A DNA stretch of 64,000 bases from Pacificispira sp965223125 (GCA_965223125.1 OZ244984.1:1302001-1366000), one strand, 5' to 3'; positions 35,642 to 45,533 are shown, counted from the stretch's first letter. A program made the numbers and translations. Notes: generated from the sequence alone by a model not told the origin.

Positions 35642-36541
35642 ATCCTGAATGAGGTGCCGATGAAAGGCGAGATAACCCGGTGTCTGAACCTCGATCCGGT
35701 CCCGGAACCGCGCATGAACCTCCGGCAGGCGATGGAACGGCACGGCCATGAAGGCATGGTGTTCCGCATGATAGGGCATGTTCCAGGCGAGCCAGCGCAC
35801 GACCCGGTTGGTCAGCGTGGTTCGGGTATTGCGGAACATATCCGCGACCATGGGGCAGAGTCCGTGCTCCGCCAGCAGATAGAGGCGCAGAAACGGCTGG
35901 CCCAGCAGCATCGGAATGACCCAATAGGTCAGGATTACGATGCTGCCGGTGGCGACGGACAGACCGATCAGCCCGGCATAGAACAGCAGGAACAGTTGTG
36001 CCTCCCGCTGCACTGTCGCGTGAATCCGACCGGTCAGGAAGCCCTCACCACTACGCCCCACAGCCCGGAGGAACAGTCCGGAAATCGCCGCACGCCAATA
36101 GGGCAGGCCGGTCAGATGCCAGGCGTAATCGCCCCAACCGGAAATCGCCTTGCCTGCCAATTCCGGATCCCTGCCGGGGATCTGGGTATGGCGGTGATGC
36201 TCCAGATGGAAGGCGCGAAAATACTGCGGCGGCAGGATCAGTACCACGCCCGCCAGACCCGCGACGGCATCGTTCAGCCAGCGGGTGCGGAAGGCGGTGC
36301 GGTGCACGGTCTCATGCGCAGGTGCAAAGAGGAAGGTCAGCGCGATCCCCAACAGTAGCTGCATCGGCAGAGCGGCCCCCCAACCGCCGAGCCGCTGCGC
36401 CTGCCAGACGCCGATCCCGGCAAGCGCGATCAGGGTGAAATGCCCTGCAAGCCGTGCCAACCCCTGACGGTCGGACGGTGTGCAGAGGGATTTCAATGCG
36501 ATCCGGTCCTCGCGGCTCAATCGCACATCCGTGTCAGACAT
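35615..36541 (-). CDS. Membrane fatty acid desaturase / hydroxylase-like protein
   Basis: 308-residue integral membrane di-iron enzyme. The three His boxes are visible: HETVH (about residue 77), HLEHHRH (about 112) and HAEHHAF near the C-terminus, with about four membrane segments between. It should oxidise an acyl or carotenoid-like lipid, but the substrate is not evident; related bacterial proteins include beta-carotene ketolase-like and fatty-acid desaturases. AGGGG lies before the ATG, which overlaps the upstream MFS gene by 8 bp, so the two form an operon. Confidence 0.9.
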   Translation of the reverse strand: MSDTDVRLSREDRIALKSLCTPSDRQGLARLAGHFTLIALAGIGVWQAQRLGGWGAALPMQLLLGIALTFLFAPAHETVHRTAFRTRWLNDAVAGLAGVVLILPPQYFRAFHLEHHRHTQIPGRDPELAGKAISGWGDYAWHLTGLPYWRAAISGLFLRAVGRSGEGFLTGRIHATVQREAQLFLLFYAGLIGLSVATGSIVILTYWVIPMLLGQPFLRLYLLAEHGLCPMVADMFRNTRTTLTNRVVRWLAWNMPYHAEHHAFMAVPFHRLPEVHARFRDRIEVQTPGYLAFHRHLIQDLRSRRALG

Positions 36542-37802
36542 CGGATTTCCCCTGTTTCACCCCGATCAGGATCACTTGGCCAATGACGAGGAACGGAATG
36601 ATCGTCGCCATGCCCCAGCGCTGACTGCCCGTCGCGTCGATCATCACGGCCAGCAAAGCGGGGCCAAGAAACGCGGTCGCCTTACCGCTGAAGGCATAGA
36701 GGCCGAAGAATTCCGTGCGCAGGTCCGGCGGTGCCAGCCGTGCCATCAGGGACCGGCTGGCCGCCTGGGACGGCCCCAGAAACAGCCCGAGCCCGAGCCC
36801 CAGAATCCAGAATGTCGTCCGATCCTCGATCAGCAGCATGGAAATCCCGATCAGCGCGATTGCCCCGACCGAAATGAAGATTACCGGTTTCGGACCCCAG
36901 CGGTCATCCAGGAAGGCAAAGCCCGCCGCACCGATCCCGGCGGTGACGTTGAGCGTGATTCCGAAGAGCAGCACCTCCTCCCCCGACATGCCGAAACTCA
37001 CCGCCGCGAAGATTCCACCAAACGCGAAGAGCGTATTCAACCCGTCGATATAGAACATCCGCGCGATCAAAAAGCGCAGGATGTCGCGATACCGCCCCAG
37101 ATGCCTCAGCGTCGCCCAGAGGGTTGCCAGCCCCTCCCGGATCGCCGCGCCGGAGGCAATCTTCCGACCCGGCTGGTCCGGAACCCATAAGAAAAGCGGC
37201 AGGGCGAAAACCACCATCCAGACGCCCGCCAGAACCGGTATCGCGCGCACATGCTCGCTGGTTTCCTTGTCCAGGCCAAACAGGGCCGGGTCCGGCTGAA
37301 TGAAGACGACAAGACTGATCACCAGCGCCGCCAGTCCGCCGACATAGCCCAGGCCCCAGCCCCAGCCGGATATACGGCCGGTCATGCCCTTAGGCGCGAT
37401 TTCCGGCAGCATTGCATTGTAGAACACCATGCCAAGCTCAAAGCACATCGTCGCCAGCATCATGAAACAGAGCGCAAAGAGAACCGAAGACGGGTCCGGT
37501 GTCGCAAACCAGAGGGCCGCCGTCGATGCCCCCCCGATCAGGGTGAGGATAACTAGCCAGGGCTTGCGCCGCCCGGCCTTGTCGGAGATCGCCCCCAGGA
37601 CCGGTGCGGTAAAGGCAATCAGGATCGCGGCGATGGAGGTCGCATAGCCCCATTGCGACGTGCCGCGCTCCGGCGTTTCAGCGATGCCCTGTGTGAAATA
37701 GGTCGCGAAGACGAAGGTCGAGATCAGCGTCGGAAAGGCGGAATTGGCCCAGTCATACAGACACCAGCCCCAAATCGCCTTCCTGTCCGTCTTTTGGTTC
37801 AT
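36534..37802 (-). CDS. MFS transporter, UMF1/Atg22-like
   Basis: 422-residue permease with about 12 membrane segments. The N-terminus WGWCLYDWANSAFPTLISTFVFATYF is the signature of the UMF1 (Atg22-like) MFS group, and DKAGRRKPWL is the MFS loop 2-3 motif. Substrates of bacterial members are mostly unknown; Atg22 exports amino acids from vacuoles. It is the first gene of an operon with the desaturase. Confidence 0.92.
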   Translation of the reverse strand: MNQKTDRKAIWGWCLYDWANSAFPTLISTFVFATYFTQGIAETPERGTSQWGYATSIAAILIAFTAPVLGAISDKAGRRKPWLVILTLIGGASTAALWFATPDPSSVLFALCFMMLATMCFELGMVFYNAMLPEIAPKGMTGRISGWGWGLGYVGGLAALVISLVVFIQPDPALFGLDKETSEHVRAIPVLAGVWMVVFALPLFLWVPDQPGRKIASGAAIREGLATLWATLRHLGRYRDILRFLIARMFYIDGLNTLFAFGGIFAAVSFGMSGEEVLLFGITLNVTAGIGAAGFAFLDDRWGPKPVIFISVGAIALIGISMLLIEDRTTFWILGLGLGLFLGPSQAASRSLMARLAPPDLRTEFFGLYAFSGKATAFLGPALLAVMIDATGSQRWGMATIIPFLVIGQVILIGVKQGKSDV

Positions 37803-37867
37803 TTTTTGTCGCCCAGCCTGTAATGTCCTGACCTGAGGTCTATCACAGCAATCAGGAGCATCCCAGA

Positions 37868-38188
37868 ATGATCGTCACGACCACGGATTCCATCGAAGGA
37901 CGCCAGATCACCGGTTACAAGGGCATTGTCAGCGGCGAGGCCATAATTGGCGCCAATATCTTCCGCGACCTGTTCGCCGGAATCCGCGATATCGTCGGGG
38001 GTCGATCCGGCTCCTACGAAAAAGTGCTGCGCGATGCCAAGGAGGCCGCCATCAACGACATGACCGAACAGGCCCAGCGGCTGGGCGCGGATGCCATTGT
38101 CGGCAGCGACCTGGACTATGAGGTTCTGGGCAAGGATAACGGCATGCTGATGGTTGTCGCCAACGGAACGGCGGTGACGCTGGGTTAA
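37868..38188 (+). CDS. ybjQ: YbjQ family (UPF0145) protein
   Basis: 106-residue YbjQ-like protein, sometimes called a heavy-metal-binding-domain protein; its function is not established. Family landmarks are TTTDSIEGRQITGYKGIVSGEAI at the N-terminus, FRDLFAGIRDIVGGRSGSYEKVL in the middle, and AQRLGADAIVGSDLDYEVLG near the end. CAGGAG precedes the ATG. It is divergent from the UMF1 transporter with a 65-bp gap. Confidence 0.94.
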   Translation: MIVTTTDSIEGRQITGYKGIVSGEAIIGANIFRDLFAGIRDIVGGRSGSYEKVLRDAKEAAINDMTEQAQRLGADAIVGSDLDYEVLGKDNGMLMVVANGTAVTLG

Positions 38189-38238
38189 AGTGCGGAAACG
38201 GATCAGAAGTTTTTCCGGATCGCGGGGATGAAGACATG

Positions 38239-38272
38239 CCGGACCCGTGCTAGAGCATGGTCCGGTATTTTC
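38239..38272 (+). terminator. Hairpin after ybjQ, terminator-like
   Basis: CCGGACC (38239-38245) pairs with GGTCCGG (38259-38265), with an inner TGCT/AGCA pairing, followed by TATTTTCC. It lies about 50 bp past the ybjQ stop. The CTAGAGCATG string inside recalls dispersed repeats of Alphaproteobacteria, so it may be a decayed repeat acting as terminator. Confidence 0.5.
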
Positions 38273-38300
38273 CCCATGACCCCTGTTCCTTAGTGCCCCA

Positions 38301-39506
38301 ATGATCCGATCCCTTCTGTCCGATGGTCAGGTCTGGTGCCTGGCAGTCGCCGAGGCCTTGGTCTGGGCCGGATTTTATTATCTGTTCCCGGCCTTGCTGT
38401 TGTATTGGGAGGGCGATTTCGGCTGGTCAAATTCCGAACTGACCCTGGCGATGACGGTGGCGCTTCTGGTTTCTGCCGTGATCGCGCCCCGTATCGGCGG
38501 CTGGATTGATCGCGACCGGGGGCGCTGGCTGCTGACCGGCAGCGCCACACTGGGCGGGATTCTGCTGTTGCTGCTGACGCAGGTTGAGACACTGCCGCAA
38601 TTCTTCGCGGTGTGGATCGGACTAGGTATTGCCATGGGCGGATCTCTCTATGAGCCCTGTTTCGCGCATCTGACCCATCGGCGCGGTCTGTCTGCAAAAC
38701 AGGCGATCACGCTGATCACCCTTGTCGCGGGTTTCGCTGGCACCATCTCCTTTCCGCTGTCGCATATCCTGGCCGATGTGGGGGGATGGCGGCTGGCAGT
38801 GGGCGCCTTCGCCGGATTGATCCTGCTGGTCGCCGTACCTCTGTTCTGGTTCGGGGCGGGGCCCAGTGCGAAGGATGCCCCCGTTCCGCTGACCCTTGGA
38901 GGATCGGAGGCGGATCAGAAAAGCGCCCTTCGCGCCACTCTGAGAAACCCCGTCTTCTGGTTTCTGGCCGCCAGTTTTGCTTTTCTGGCGCTCAATCATG
39001 GAATTGTCGTCACCCATTTCCTGCCGCTGCTGGATGAGCGCGGGGTGCCGAGCGCGACCGCCATCGTGGCAATTTCCCTGCTGGGACCGATGCAGGTCGT
39101 TGGCCGTCTGGCGATGCTGGCCAGTGAGCGCAGCGTCAGCATGATTGTGATCTGCGGGGCAATTTTCATCATGTTCGTTGCGGGCGGAGGCATTCTGGCG
39201 CTGACTGTCGCCGTACCGATGCTGATCTATGTCTTTGTGATGCTGCAGGGGGCTGGGAACGGAATCATCAGCATCACCCGTCCGGTGGTCACCGCCCTGC
39301 TGCTCGGTCGGACCGGGTTCGGGACGATCTCCGGGGCCGTAGCCCTACCATTCGTTGCCGCAACAGCCATCGGTCCCAGTGTCGGCAGCATGATCCGGGG
39401 CTGGGGTGGGTATGATGCGGTAATCCACGTCCTGATCGCACTGGCGGTGATCGGTTTCATCTGTTATCTGGCAGCCGTCGCTCTGGCCCGCCGCCATCCG
39501 GAATAG
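38301..39506 (+). CDS. MFS transporter
   Basis: 401-residue permease with about 12 membrane segments. LLVSAVIAPRIGGWIDRDRGRWLL is the loop 2-3 MFS signature. The overall pattern (GFYYLFPALLLYWEGDFGWSNSELTLAMT, PRIGGWIDR, VTHFLPLL) resembles the oxalate/formate antiporter-like or monocarboxylate-type MFS group, but the substrate is unknown. No good ribosome binding site precedes the ATG at 38301. Confidence 0.9.
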   Translation: MIRSLLSDGQVWCLAVAEALVWAGFYYLFPALLLYWEGDFGWSNSELTLAMTVALLVSAVIAPRIGGWIDRDRGRWLLTGSATLGGILLLLLTQVETLPQFFAVWIGLGIAMGGSLYEPCFAHLTHRRGLSAKQAITLITLVAGFAGTISFPLSHILADVGGWRLAVGAFAGLILLVAVPLFWFGAGPSAKDAPVPLTLGGSEADQKSALRATLRNPVFWFLAASFAFLALNHGIVVTHFLPLLDERGVPSATAIVAISLLGPMQVVGRLAMLASERSVSMIVICGAIFIMFVAGGGILALTVAVPMLIYVFVMLQGAGNGIISITRPVVTALLLGRTGFGTISGAVALPFVAATAIGPSVGSMIRGWGGYDAVIHVLIALAVIGFICYLAAVALARRHPE

Positions 39507-39556
39507 CCAGTCTGCCTGATCAGCCAACACGACAGCCATCTGGGGAGTTTCCAGTC

Positions 39557-40387
39557 ATGCCGATAGAAATCGATTTCGCCTTCCTGCTGCCCTTCGCGCT
39601 GGCCCTGCTGGCGACGGGGGCGGTTGCCGGAACGCTGGCCGGGCTTCTCGGTGTCGGCGGCGGGATCGTGATCGTGCCGATTCTCTATTTGATCCTGCCC
39701 TTTTTCGGGGTACCGGAAGAGATTCGGATGCATCTTGCCGTCGGAACCTCACTGGCGACCATCGTTCCGACCGGTCTCGTCTCGGCGCAATCGCACTGGA
39801 AACGCGGCGGCGTCGACATCGACCTGCTCAAGCAACTCGGACCCTGGGTCGTGCTGGGCGTTGCAATCGGGATCGTCATCGGCACCCGCGCCGGGGGCGA
39901 GACGCTGAAGATCGTCTTCGCCTCGGTCGCGCTGCTGGTCGCATTGCATATGGGATTCGGACGGGAAGGCTGGACGCTGGCAAGCAAGCTGCCGTCCTGG
40001 CCCGGTCGTGCGGTGATTGGTGGCTGGATCGGCGGATTCAGCGTGGTGATGGGAATTGGCGGTGGTACTCTGGGCGTCCCAACGCTGAGCCTGTTCAATG
40101 TGCCGATCCGCCGCGCCGTAGGCACGGCGGCGGCACTGGGCCCTGTGATCGCGCTGCCGGGTGTGCTGGGCTTTATCGTTGGCGGGTTCGAGCATCCGAA
40201 CCTGCCGCCGTTCAGTCTGGGCTATGCGAATCTTCTGGCCTTTGCGGTCATCGTCCCGGCCACCATCGCCTTCGCGCCGCTGGGGGCGAAGCTTGCCCAT
40301 ACGATTTCGCCGAAACTGCTGCGCCGGGCCTTCGCCCTGTTCCTGTTCATCACTGCCTGCCGCATGGCCTGGGCGGTGATTGCCTAG
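39557..40387 (+). CDS. TauE/SafE family (TSUP) membrane exporter
   Basis: 276-residue protein with about eight membrane segments and the duplicated TSUP signature, GTLAGLLGVGGGIVIVPIL in the first half and GGFSVVMGIGGGTLGVPTLSLF in the second. The family moves sulfite, sulfonates or other organic anions. GGGGAG lies before the ATG. It follows the MFS gene by 50 bp on the same strand and is convergent with the trypsin-like protease gene. Confidence 0.93.
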   Translation: MPIEIDFAFLLPFALALLATGAVAGTLAGLLGVGGGIVIVPILYLILPFFGVPEEIRMHLAVGTSLATIVPTGLVSAQSHWKRGGVDIDLLKQLGPWVVLGVAIGIVIGTRAGGETLKIVFASVALLVALHMGFGREGWTLASKLPSWPGRAVIGGWIGGFSVVMGIGGGTLGVPTLSLFNVPIRRAVGTAAALGPVIALPGVLGFIVGGFEHPNLPPFSLGYANLLAFAVIVPATIAFAPLGAKLAHTISPKLLRRAFALFLFITACRMAWAVIA

Positions 40388-40411
40388 AGCGGCGGGCGCA
40401 CATTCTGACCG

Positions 40412-41329
40412 CTAGGAACCGGAAACCGGCGGTTTGCCGATACGCTGAGGCCCCGCGACCAGACCCGGATCGACTTCAGTATGTCGGATTGCCCGCTCGA
40501 CGAGATCCAGGATCGTGTGGATCGGCACGGCGGTATTGGTGACGCTACCGTCCGACAGGCCGACATTCGTGGCGCTGTTGAGGCCGATCACCTGCAAGCC
40601 GGTTTCGGTTCGGATCGCGATTGGCGCACCGGAATCACCGCCGACGATTTCGCAGCTATGGCTCAGCAATTCACCATTTCCAAGAAAACCATTGATATTA
40701 CAGGAACTGTCCACGGAAATTGCATGTGATCGATCCCGCGGATACCCGGCAAGTGAGAAAAACCGCCTGCTGCGTGTCACCTGATCCAGCGTCGCCGCAT
40801 CCAGTGCCTGAAACCCCAGGAATCCGGTCTTCAAGCCAATCGGATCCTTCAGAATGATCAGCGCCCAGTCATGCTCCATATTCGTCGGGGCGGCCCAAAG
40901 CATGCCGTCGAAGCCCGGGGCGGGGATGATCTGATTGGCTGTGGAATGGGCGACGAATTCACCGCGTTGGTAACCCGCCACGAAATGCACCAGATCGGGT
41001 GAGACATACCGGTTCGTCGGGCGGAAATAGAGGCAATGCGCGGCGGTAAGCACGATCCGCTCGCCAATCAGCGAGCCGGTACAGTGCGACCGGCTGCCGA
41101 CGCCGCTGATATTGACCCGCCCGACCGCGCTCCAGGGATATTGCGATGCATCAACGACAGTCCGGTTCAGCGTCGATACGCCATTGGCGATATCATCCGC
41201 CCGACCATGGGAGGACAAACCGACGGACAACAGAAGGATCGAACCAAACAACAGTCCCGGAAAGCGGTCGGTAAACCGGATGATACGCGAAACCAACCCC
41301 CATCCCCCGTCACGCCGCCAGTTCATCAT
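40412..41329 (-). CDS. Secreted trypsin-like serine protease (S1 family)
   Basis: 305 residues (304 from the second Met). A hydrophobic segment at about 25-42 acts as signal peptide or anchor. The chymotrypsin-fold triad is complete: His in LTAAHCLYF, Asp in EHDWALI and Ser in GGDSGAP. Cys pairs near His and Ser suggest disulfides and a periplasmic or extracellular location. There is no PDZ domain. Its substrate is not known. It is divergent from the hybrid kinase gene. Confidence 0.9.
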   Translation of the reverse strand: MMNWRRDGGWGLVSRIIRFTDRFPGLLFGSILLLSVGLSSHGRADDIANGVSTLNRTVVDASQYPWSAVGRVNISGVGSRSHCTGSLIGERIVLTAAHCLYFRPTNRYVSPDLVHFVAGYQRGEFVAHSTANQIIPAPGFDGMLWAAPTNMEHDWALIILKDPIGLKTGFLGFQALDAATLDQVTRSRRFFSLAGYPRDRSHAISVDSSCNINGFLGNGELLSHSCEIVGGDSGAPIAIRTETGLQVIGLNSATNVGLSDGSVTNTAVPIHTILDLVERAIRHTEVDPGLVAGPQRIGKPPVSGS

Positions 41330-41492
41330 TCACCCGGTTTCCCCGATCAGGTTTGCGGTCGGTTCGCGCGTCATTTCGAATTCACTATGAGTCCATCGGG
41401 CTGGATGACCGTAAATAAACCTGTGCTGATTAAGGTTTTTTTCACTGACCCGCATATATGCTAGTGTGCCTTTGAGAAAGTGAAAAGAAAAG

Positions 41493-44400
41493 ATGTCAAC
41501 GAGTGCGGGAATTGGGGGCTTCGGCCTCATGCACAGGCTGCGATGGATAGTCCTGATAACAGCCGTTGGCTTCGCTGTGACGGCGGGCCTGTTTTGCACG
41601 ATCTGGTATCTGTCAGAATCGTGGAATGGCTGGCATGCCTTGGAAAACCAGTCAATCCGGCTTGGTCCGTCGGCTATGTTACTGGCTGGAACAACGATAC
41701 TGGTATCATTAGCCCTGATCTGCCTGCTTGCTGAATCGTGGAGCGACCACTCACGGATATCGCCACGGCGAGAGAAAACCATCTCCAGAATTGCCGTTAC
41801 ATCGGGCCTTGTCGCAGCCCTGACATTTCTGTTCTCGCCAGACCTGACCAGCGCCGCGCTCTCTCTATCACTGGTCGGGACAATTATCGTACTCTCCAGA
41901 TTACTGCCGCAATACCGCATCTTCATTCTTGCAATAGGGACAGTATTCGCTACCAGCCTCGGCTTGAGTAGCCTGATTGCCTGGCTTCTGTCGATGGACA
42001 GGATGACCCTGATCGGACCGCTTGGTTTCGTTGAACTGCCGACGGCCATTCCTCTTCTGCTGATCGGACTGTCCTTCTGGTGCCTGTCTATCCTGTATAA
42101 GGGATCTCCGGCGGAAAAGCCGCGAGTCATCGGTATTGCCATCATTCCCGGGCTGATCGTCAGCCTGATGACCTGGTCCCTGACAACGGCGGAATACAAG
42201 GCTTCCACTCTTCGTGAACTGACGCTGAAAGCCGATTCCATCGCGCAATCCATCGAAGGGCTGATTATCCGACGGGCAAACGGGGTTGACCGTCTGGCCG
42301 GTCAATGGCGGAACAATCCAAATCTGATTGAAGCCTTCTGGCGACGGGATGCCCGGGAACTGGTTCGCGATTATCCCGGCATGTTGTCAATAGAGCAAAC
42401 AACCGCCGAAGGACTGGTGAAATGGATTGAACCGGTCCGAGGCAACGCGGCGGTGATAGGGAAGTCCGTATTTCAATTTCCAAACCTGAAGGACTTGTTC
42501 CAGGATGCGCAACGGTCGAGCATTGTTATTTATTCCCAATTCCTCGACCTGCTGACCGGAAACCCTGGCTTCGTGATGGTGATGCCCAGTCAATCCGATG
42601 ATTTGTTTTACGGCTTCACCTTTGCCGTGCTGGAATTGCCGGATCTGTTCTCGACACAGGGTGAAATCGTTGATCTGCGCAATCACAAGGTTGCCATTAT
42701 CGACAATCGCGGTCGGGAGTTCCAGATCGGAAATTCATCTGCGGCAACCATGGATTTCGAGGTAAAGACCAATCTAAGCCAGTTGAATACCGGTTGGTCG
42801 ATCACAGTTTCCCGCACCGGACCGATCGGACTGGATGCCCTGCTGCCGGTGATCCTGCTGCTGATGGGGCTTATCGGGACCCTTCTCCTGCATCGGATGA
42901 ACAGCCTGTCGCGCCTGGCGCTGGAGCGGCAGACCGTCGCCGAATTGGCCCTGAATGAGGCGAAGGCATCCCTTAAGGCACGCCGTCAGGCGGAATCGCA
43001 ATTGACAATCGCCCTCGAAAACCTGCCCCAGGCTTTCGCTCTCTATGACGCTCAGGACAGACTGCAAATCTACAATGCCCGCTATGCGGAATACAATACC
43101 CAGAGCCGGAATCTCATGCGGGTTGGCGTCACTTTCGAAGAGTTTATTCGCCACGGAGCCCAAAGCGGCCAGTACAACATCAATCCTTCTGACCCGGAAG
43201 CAGTTGAGGCTTTCGTTCAGGAACGCCTGGCGAAGCATCGAAATCCTGGCAATCCGATTCTGCAAAAGCTCGGCAACCAGCGGTGGATGCGGATCGAGGA
43301 ACGAGCGACGCCCGACGGCGGCGTGGTCGGATTCCAAATTGATGTTACGGACCTGATTGAACATGAAGAACAACTCCAGAAGGCGCTGACCGCACAGGCC
43401 TTGGCAGAAGACGTCCTGAAAACCGCCATCGAAGCCATTCCTGAAGGATTTATCCTTTATGATCGGGAAGACTGTCTGGTCACATGCAATGCCCGATACA
43501 AGGCGATCTATCCCCTCATCTCAGATTGTATGGTTCCGGGGACACCCTTCGATACGATTCTGGAGGCTGCGGTTGATCTCGGCATGTTCAAATTGGACCG
43601 AAGCGATCCGGCGGCTGTGGCGGCATTCCTGGAACATGCTCGTCAGGCTCACCAACATGGCATCGACAGCTATATCCAGGAAACCGCTGACGGCCGCTTC
43701 ATCCGCATCGAAGAGCGACAGCTGGGCGATGGCGGTACGGTGGGCCTGCGAATCGAAATCACCGACCTGATCGAACGTGAAGCCCGCCTGTCCGAAGCCT
43801 ATAACCGGGTTCGAGAGGCTCAGGAACTGGCCCGGCTCGGCAATTTCTCCTACAGTTTCGCCGACCAAGAATTTACCTATATGTCAGATCAGGCACGCAC
43901 CCTGTTCAATCTGGAATCCGACCAAGAGACGATTAATCCCACGCATCTTGCCCCTGCTTTCCGGCATTCAAAAGATTCCACTGCCCTGCTGGATCGTGTG
44001 GAGGCGATGCAACAAGAACCGAAGGCTTATTCAGTAGAGTATGAGGTTGTGCGTCCAGACGGTGAGATATGCAGTCTCCAGGAACACGGTCGCCCGGTTT
44101 TCGACAGCACCGGGAACTGCACCGGTTTCGATGGCACAATACAGGACATCACGGATCGCAAACAGGCGGAACTGGCCCTGCAACGGATCGTTTCCGAGCA
44201 ACAGGCATCCCAGGAGCGACTGGAATTTCAGAGCCAGGAACTCGTCGCCATGGCTGAAGACATCGCCATAGCGCGTGACATCGCCGAACAGGCGACCCGG
44301 ACCAAATCCGACTTCCTGGCGTCCATGAGCCATGAAATACGCACCCCGATGAATGGCGTTCTGGGCATGACCGGTCTGCTTCTTCATACCGACCTTGACG

Positions 44401-45533
44401 AGGAACAGCGCAAATTTGCGGAAATTGCCCGCCAATCGGCATCCGACCTGCTGACAATAATCAACGACATACTGGATTTCTCGAAACTGGAGGCAAAGAA
44501 GGTCGAGATCGAGCATGAGACTTTCCAACTCGACGGCGTTCTAAACAGCGTGATGCTATTGCTGAAACCACAGGCGGAAATTAAATCCGTCGAAATCAAG
44601 GTCGCGCCCCAGGGTGAACTTGTTCAGACACTGAAGGGGGATGCCACCCGAATCCGTCAGATTCTGTTCAATCTGGTTGGCAATGCGATCAAGTTCACAC
44701 CGCAGGGCCATGTCACCCTGCATATCGAGACACGACCGGTGGAGGAGCATATCCAACTGCGCATTGCCGTCGAGGACAGCGGGGTCGGCATTCGGAAGGA
44801 AGCACAGGAAAAGCTGTTTTCCAGCTTTACCCAGGCGGACAGTTCCACCAGCCGACAATATGGCGGAACCGGGCTGGGTCTTGCCATCTGCAAACAACTG
44901 GTTGAACTGATGGGTGGCCGGATCGGTTTCGAGAGCACAGAGGGGCATGGATCAACATTCTGGTTCGAAATCCCCTGCGAAGTAGGCGAAGCCGTGCCTG
45001 CCGGGCCAGAAGCCGAACCATCCGAAATCGATCAACCATCCCAATCCCTGAGAATCCTGCTGGCCGACGACAATCATGTGAACCAGATCGTCATTCGCAC
45101 GATGCTGGAAAAGCTGGGTCATCATGTCGAAACCGTTTCGAACGGGGTAGAGGCGATTCAGAACCTGCGGACCATCCCCTACGACCTTGTCTTCATGGAT
45201 GTCCAGATGCCGGAAATGGACGGTCCTTCCGCGACACAATGGATTCGGGAATCCGGAGAGGATTGGGCGGATATACCCATCATCGCCCTGACCGCCAATG
45301 CCCTGGACGGCCAACGGGAACGGTATCTGTCCGCAGGCATGTCGGATTACGCCGCCAAACCCGTCCAGATCGAGGATATCTCTGCCGCCATCGCCCGCCA
45401 GACCGGTGTGAAGGGTGGAACCCCTCCCAACCAAGCCGCAGCCGCCGAGTCAGTCGATAAAGCACCGCTTTCCGCTGAAGCTGACTCGGCACTGGCGGAT
45501 GTCCTAGCCTCGATTGAGGCCCTGAGCCACTGA
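41493..45533 (+). CDS. Hybrid sensor histidine kinase / response regulator with MASE-like membrane domain and three PAS domains
   Basis: 1346 residues. About eight membrane segments lie in residues 15-245, followed by an extracytoplasmic loop (about 245-440) with CHASE-like character (ADSIAQSIEGLIIRRANGVDRLAG) and another membrane helix at about 450. Two similar PAS modules (about 505-625 and 635-755, both with YDxxDRL/DCL-like and RIEER motifs) are followed by a third (about 775-890) and a short coiled coil. HisKA has the phospho-His in SHEIRTPMNG near residue 947; HATPase motifs are NAIKF and GGTGLGLAI. A receiver domain (from about 1187, phospho-Asp in VFMDVQMPEMDG near 1235) ends the protein. 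No cognate regulator gene is adjacent. Confidence 0.93.
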   Translation: MSTSAGIGGFGLMHRLRWIVLITAVGFAVTAGLFCTIWYLSESWNGWHALENQSIRLGPSAMLLAGTTILVSLALICLLAESWSDHSRISPRREKTISRIAVTSGLVAALTFLFSPDLTSAALSLSLVGTIIVLSRLLPQYRIFILAIGTVFATSLGLSSLIAWLLSMDRMTLIGPLGFVELPTAIPLLLIGLSFWCLSILYKGSPAEKPRVIGIAIIPGLIVSLMTWSLTTAEYKASTLRELTLKADSIAQSIEGLIIRRANGVDRLAGQWRNNPNLIEAFWRRDARELVRDYPGMLSIEQTTAEGLVKWIEPVRGNAAVIGKSVFQFPNLKDLFQDAQRSSIVIYSQFLDLLTGNPGFVMVMPSQSDDLFYGFTFAVLELPDLFSTQGEIVDLRNHKVAIIDNRGREFQIGNSSAATMDFEVKTNLSQLNTGWSITVSRTGPIGLDALLPVILLLMGLIGTLLLHRMNSLSRLALERQTVAELALNEAKASLKARRQAESQLTIALENLPQAFALYDAQDRLQIYNARYAEYNTQSRNLMRVGVTFEEFIRHGAQSGQYNINPSDPEAVEAFVQERLAKHRNPGNPILQKLGNQRWMRIEERATPDGGVVGFQIDVTDLIEHEEQLQKALTAQALAEDVLKTAIEAIPEGFILYDREDCLVTCNARYKAIYPLISDCMVPGTPFDTILEAAVDLGMFKLDRSDPAAVAAFLEHARQAHQHGIDSYIQETADGRFIRIEERQLGDGGTVGLRIEITDLIEREARLSEAYNRVREAQELARLGNFSYSFADQEFTYMSDQARTLFNLESDQETINPTHLAPAFRHSKDSTALLDRVEAMQQEPKAYSVEYEVVRPDGEICSLQEHGRPVFDSTGNCTGFDGTIQDITDRKQAELALQRIVSEQQASQERLEFQSQELVAMAEDIAIARDIAEQATRTKSDFLASMSHEIRTPMNGVLGMTGLLLHTDLDEEQRKFAEIARQSASDLLTIINDILDFSKLEAKKVEIEHETFQLDGVLNSVMLLLKPQAEIKSVEIKVAPQGELVQTLKGDATRIRQILFNLVGNAIKFTPQGHVTLHIETRPVEEHIQLRIAVEDSGVGIRKEAQEKLFSSFTQADSSTSRQYGGTGLGLAICKQLVELMGGRIGFESTEGHGSTFWFEIPCEVGEAVPAGPEAEPSEIDQPSQSLRILLADDNHVNQIVIRTMLEKLGHHVETVSNGVEAIQNLRTIPYDLVFMDVQMPEMDGPSATQWIRESGEDWADIPIIALTANALDGQRERYLSAGMSDYAAKPVQIEDISAAIARQTGVKGGTPPNQAAAAESVDKAPLSAEADSALADVLASIEALSH

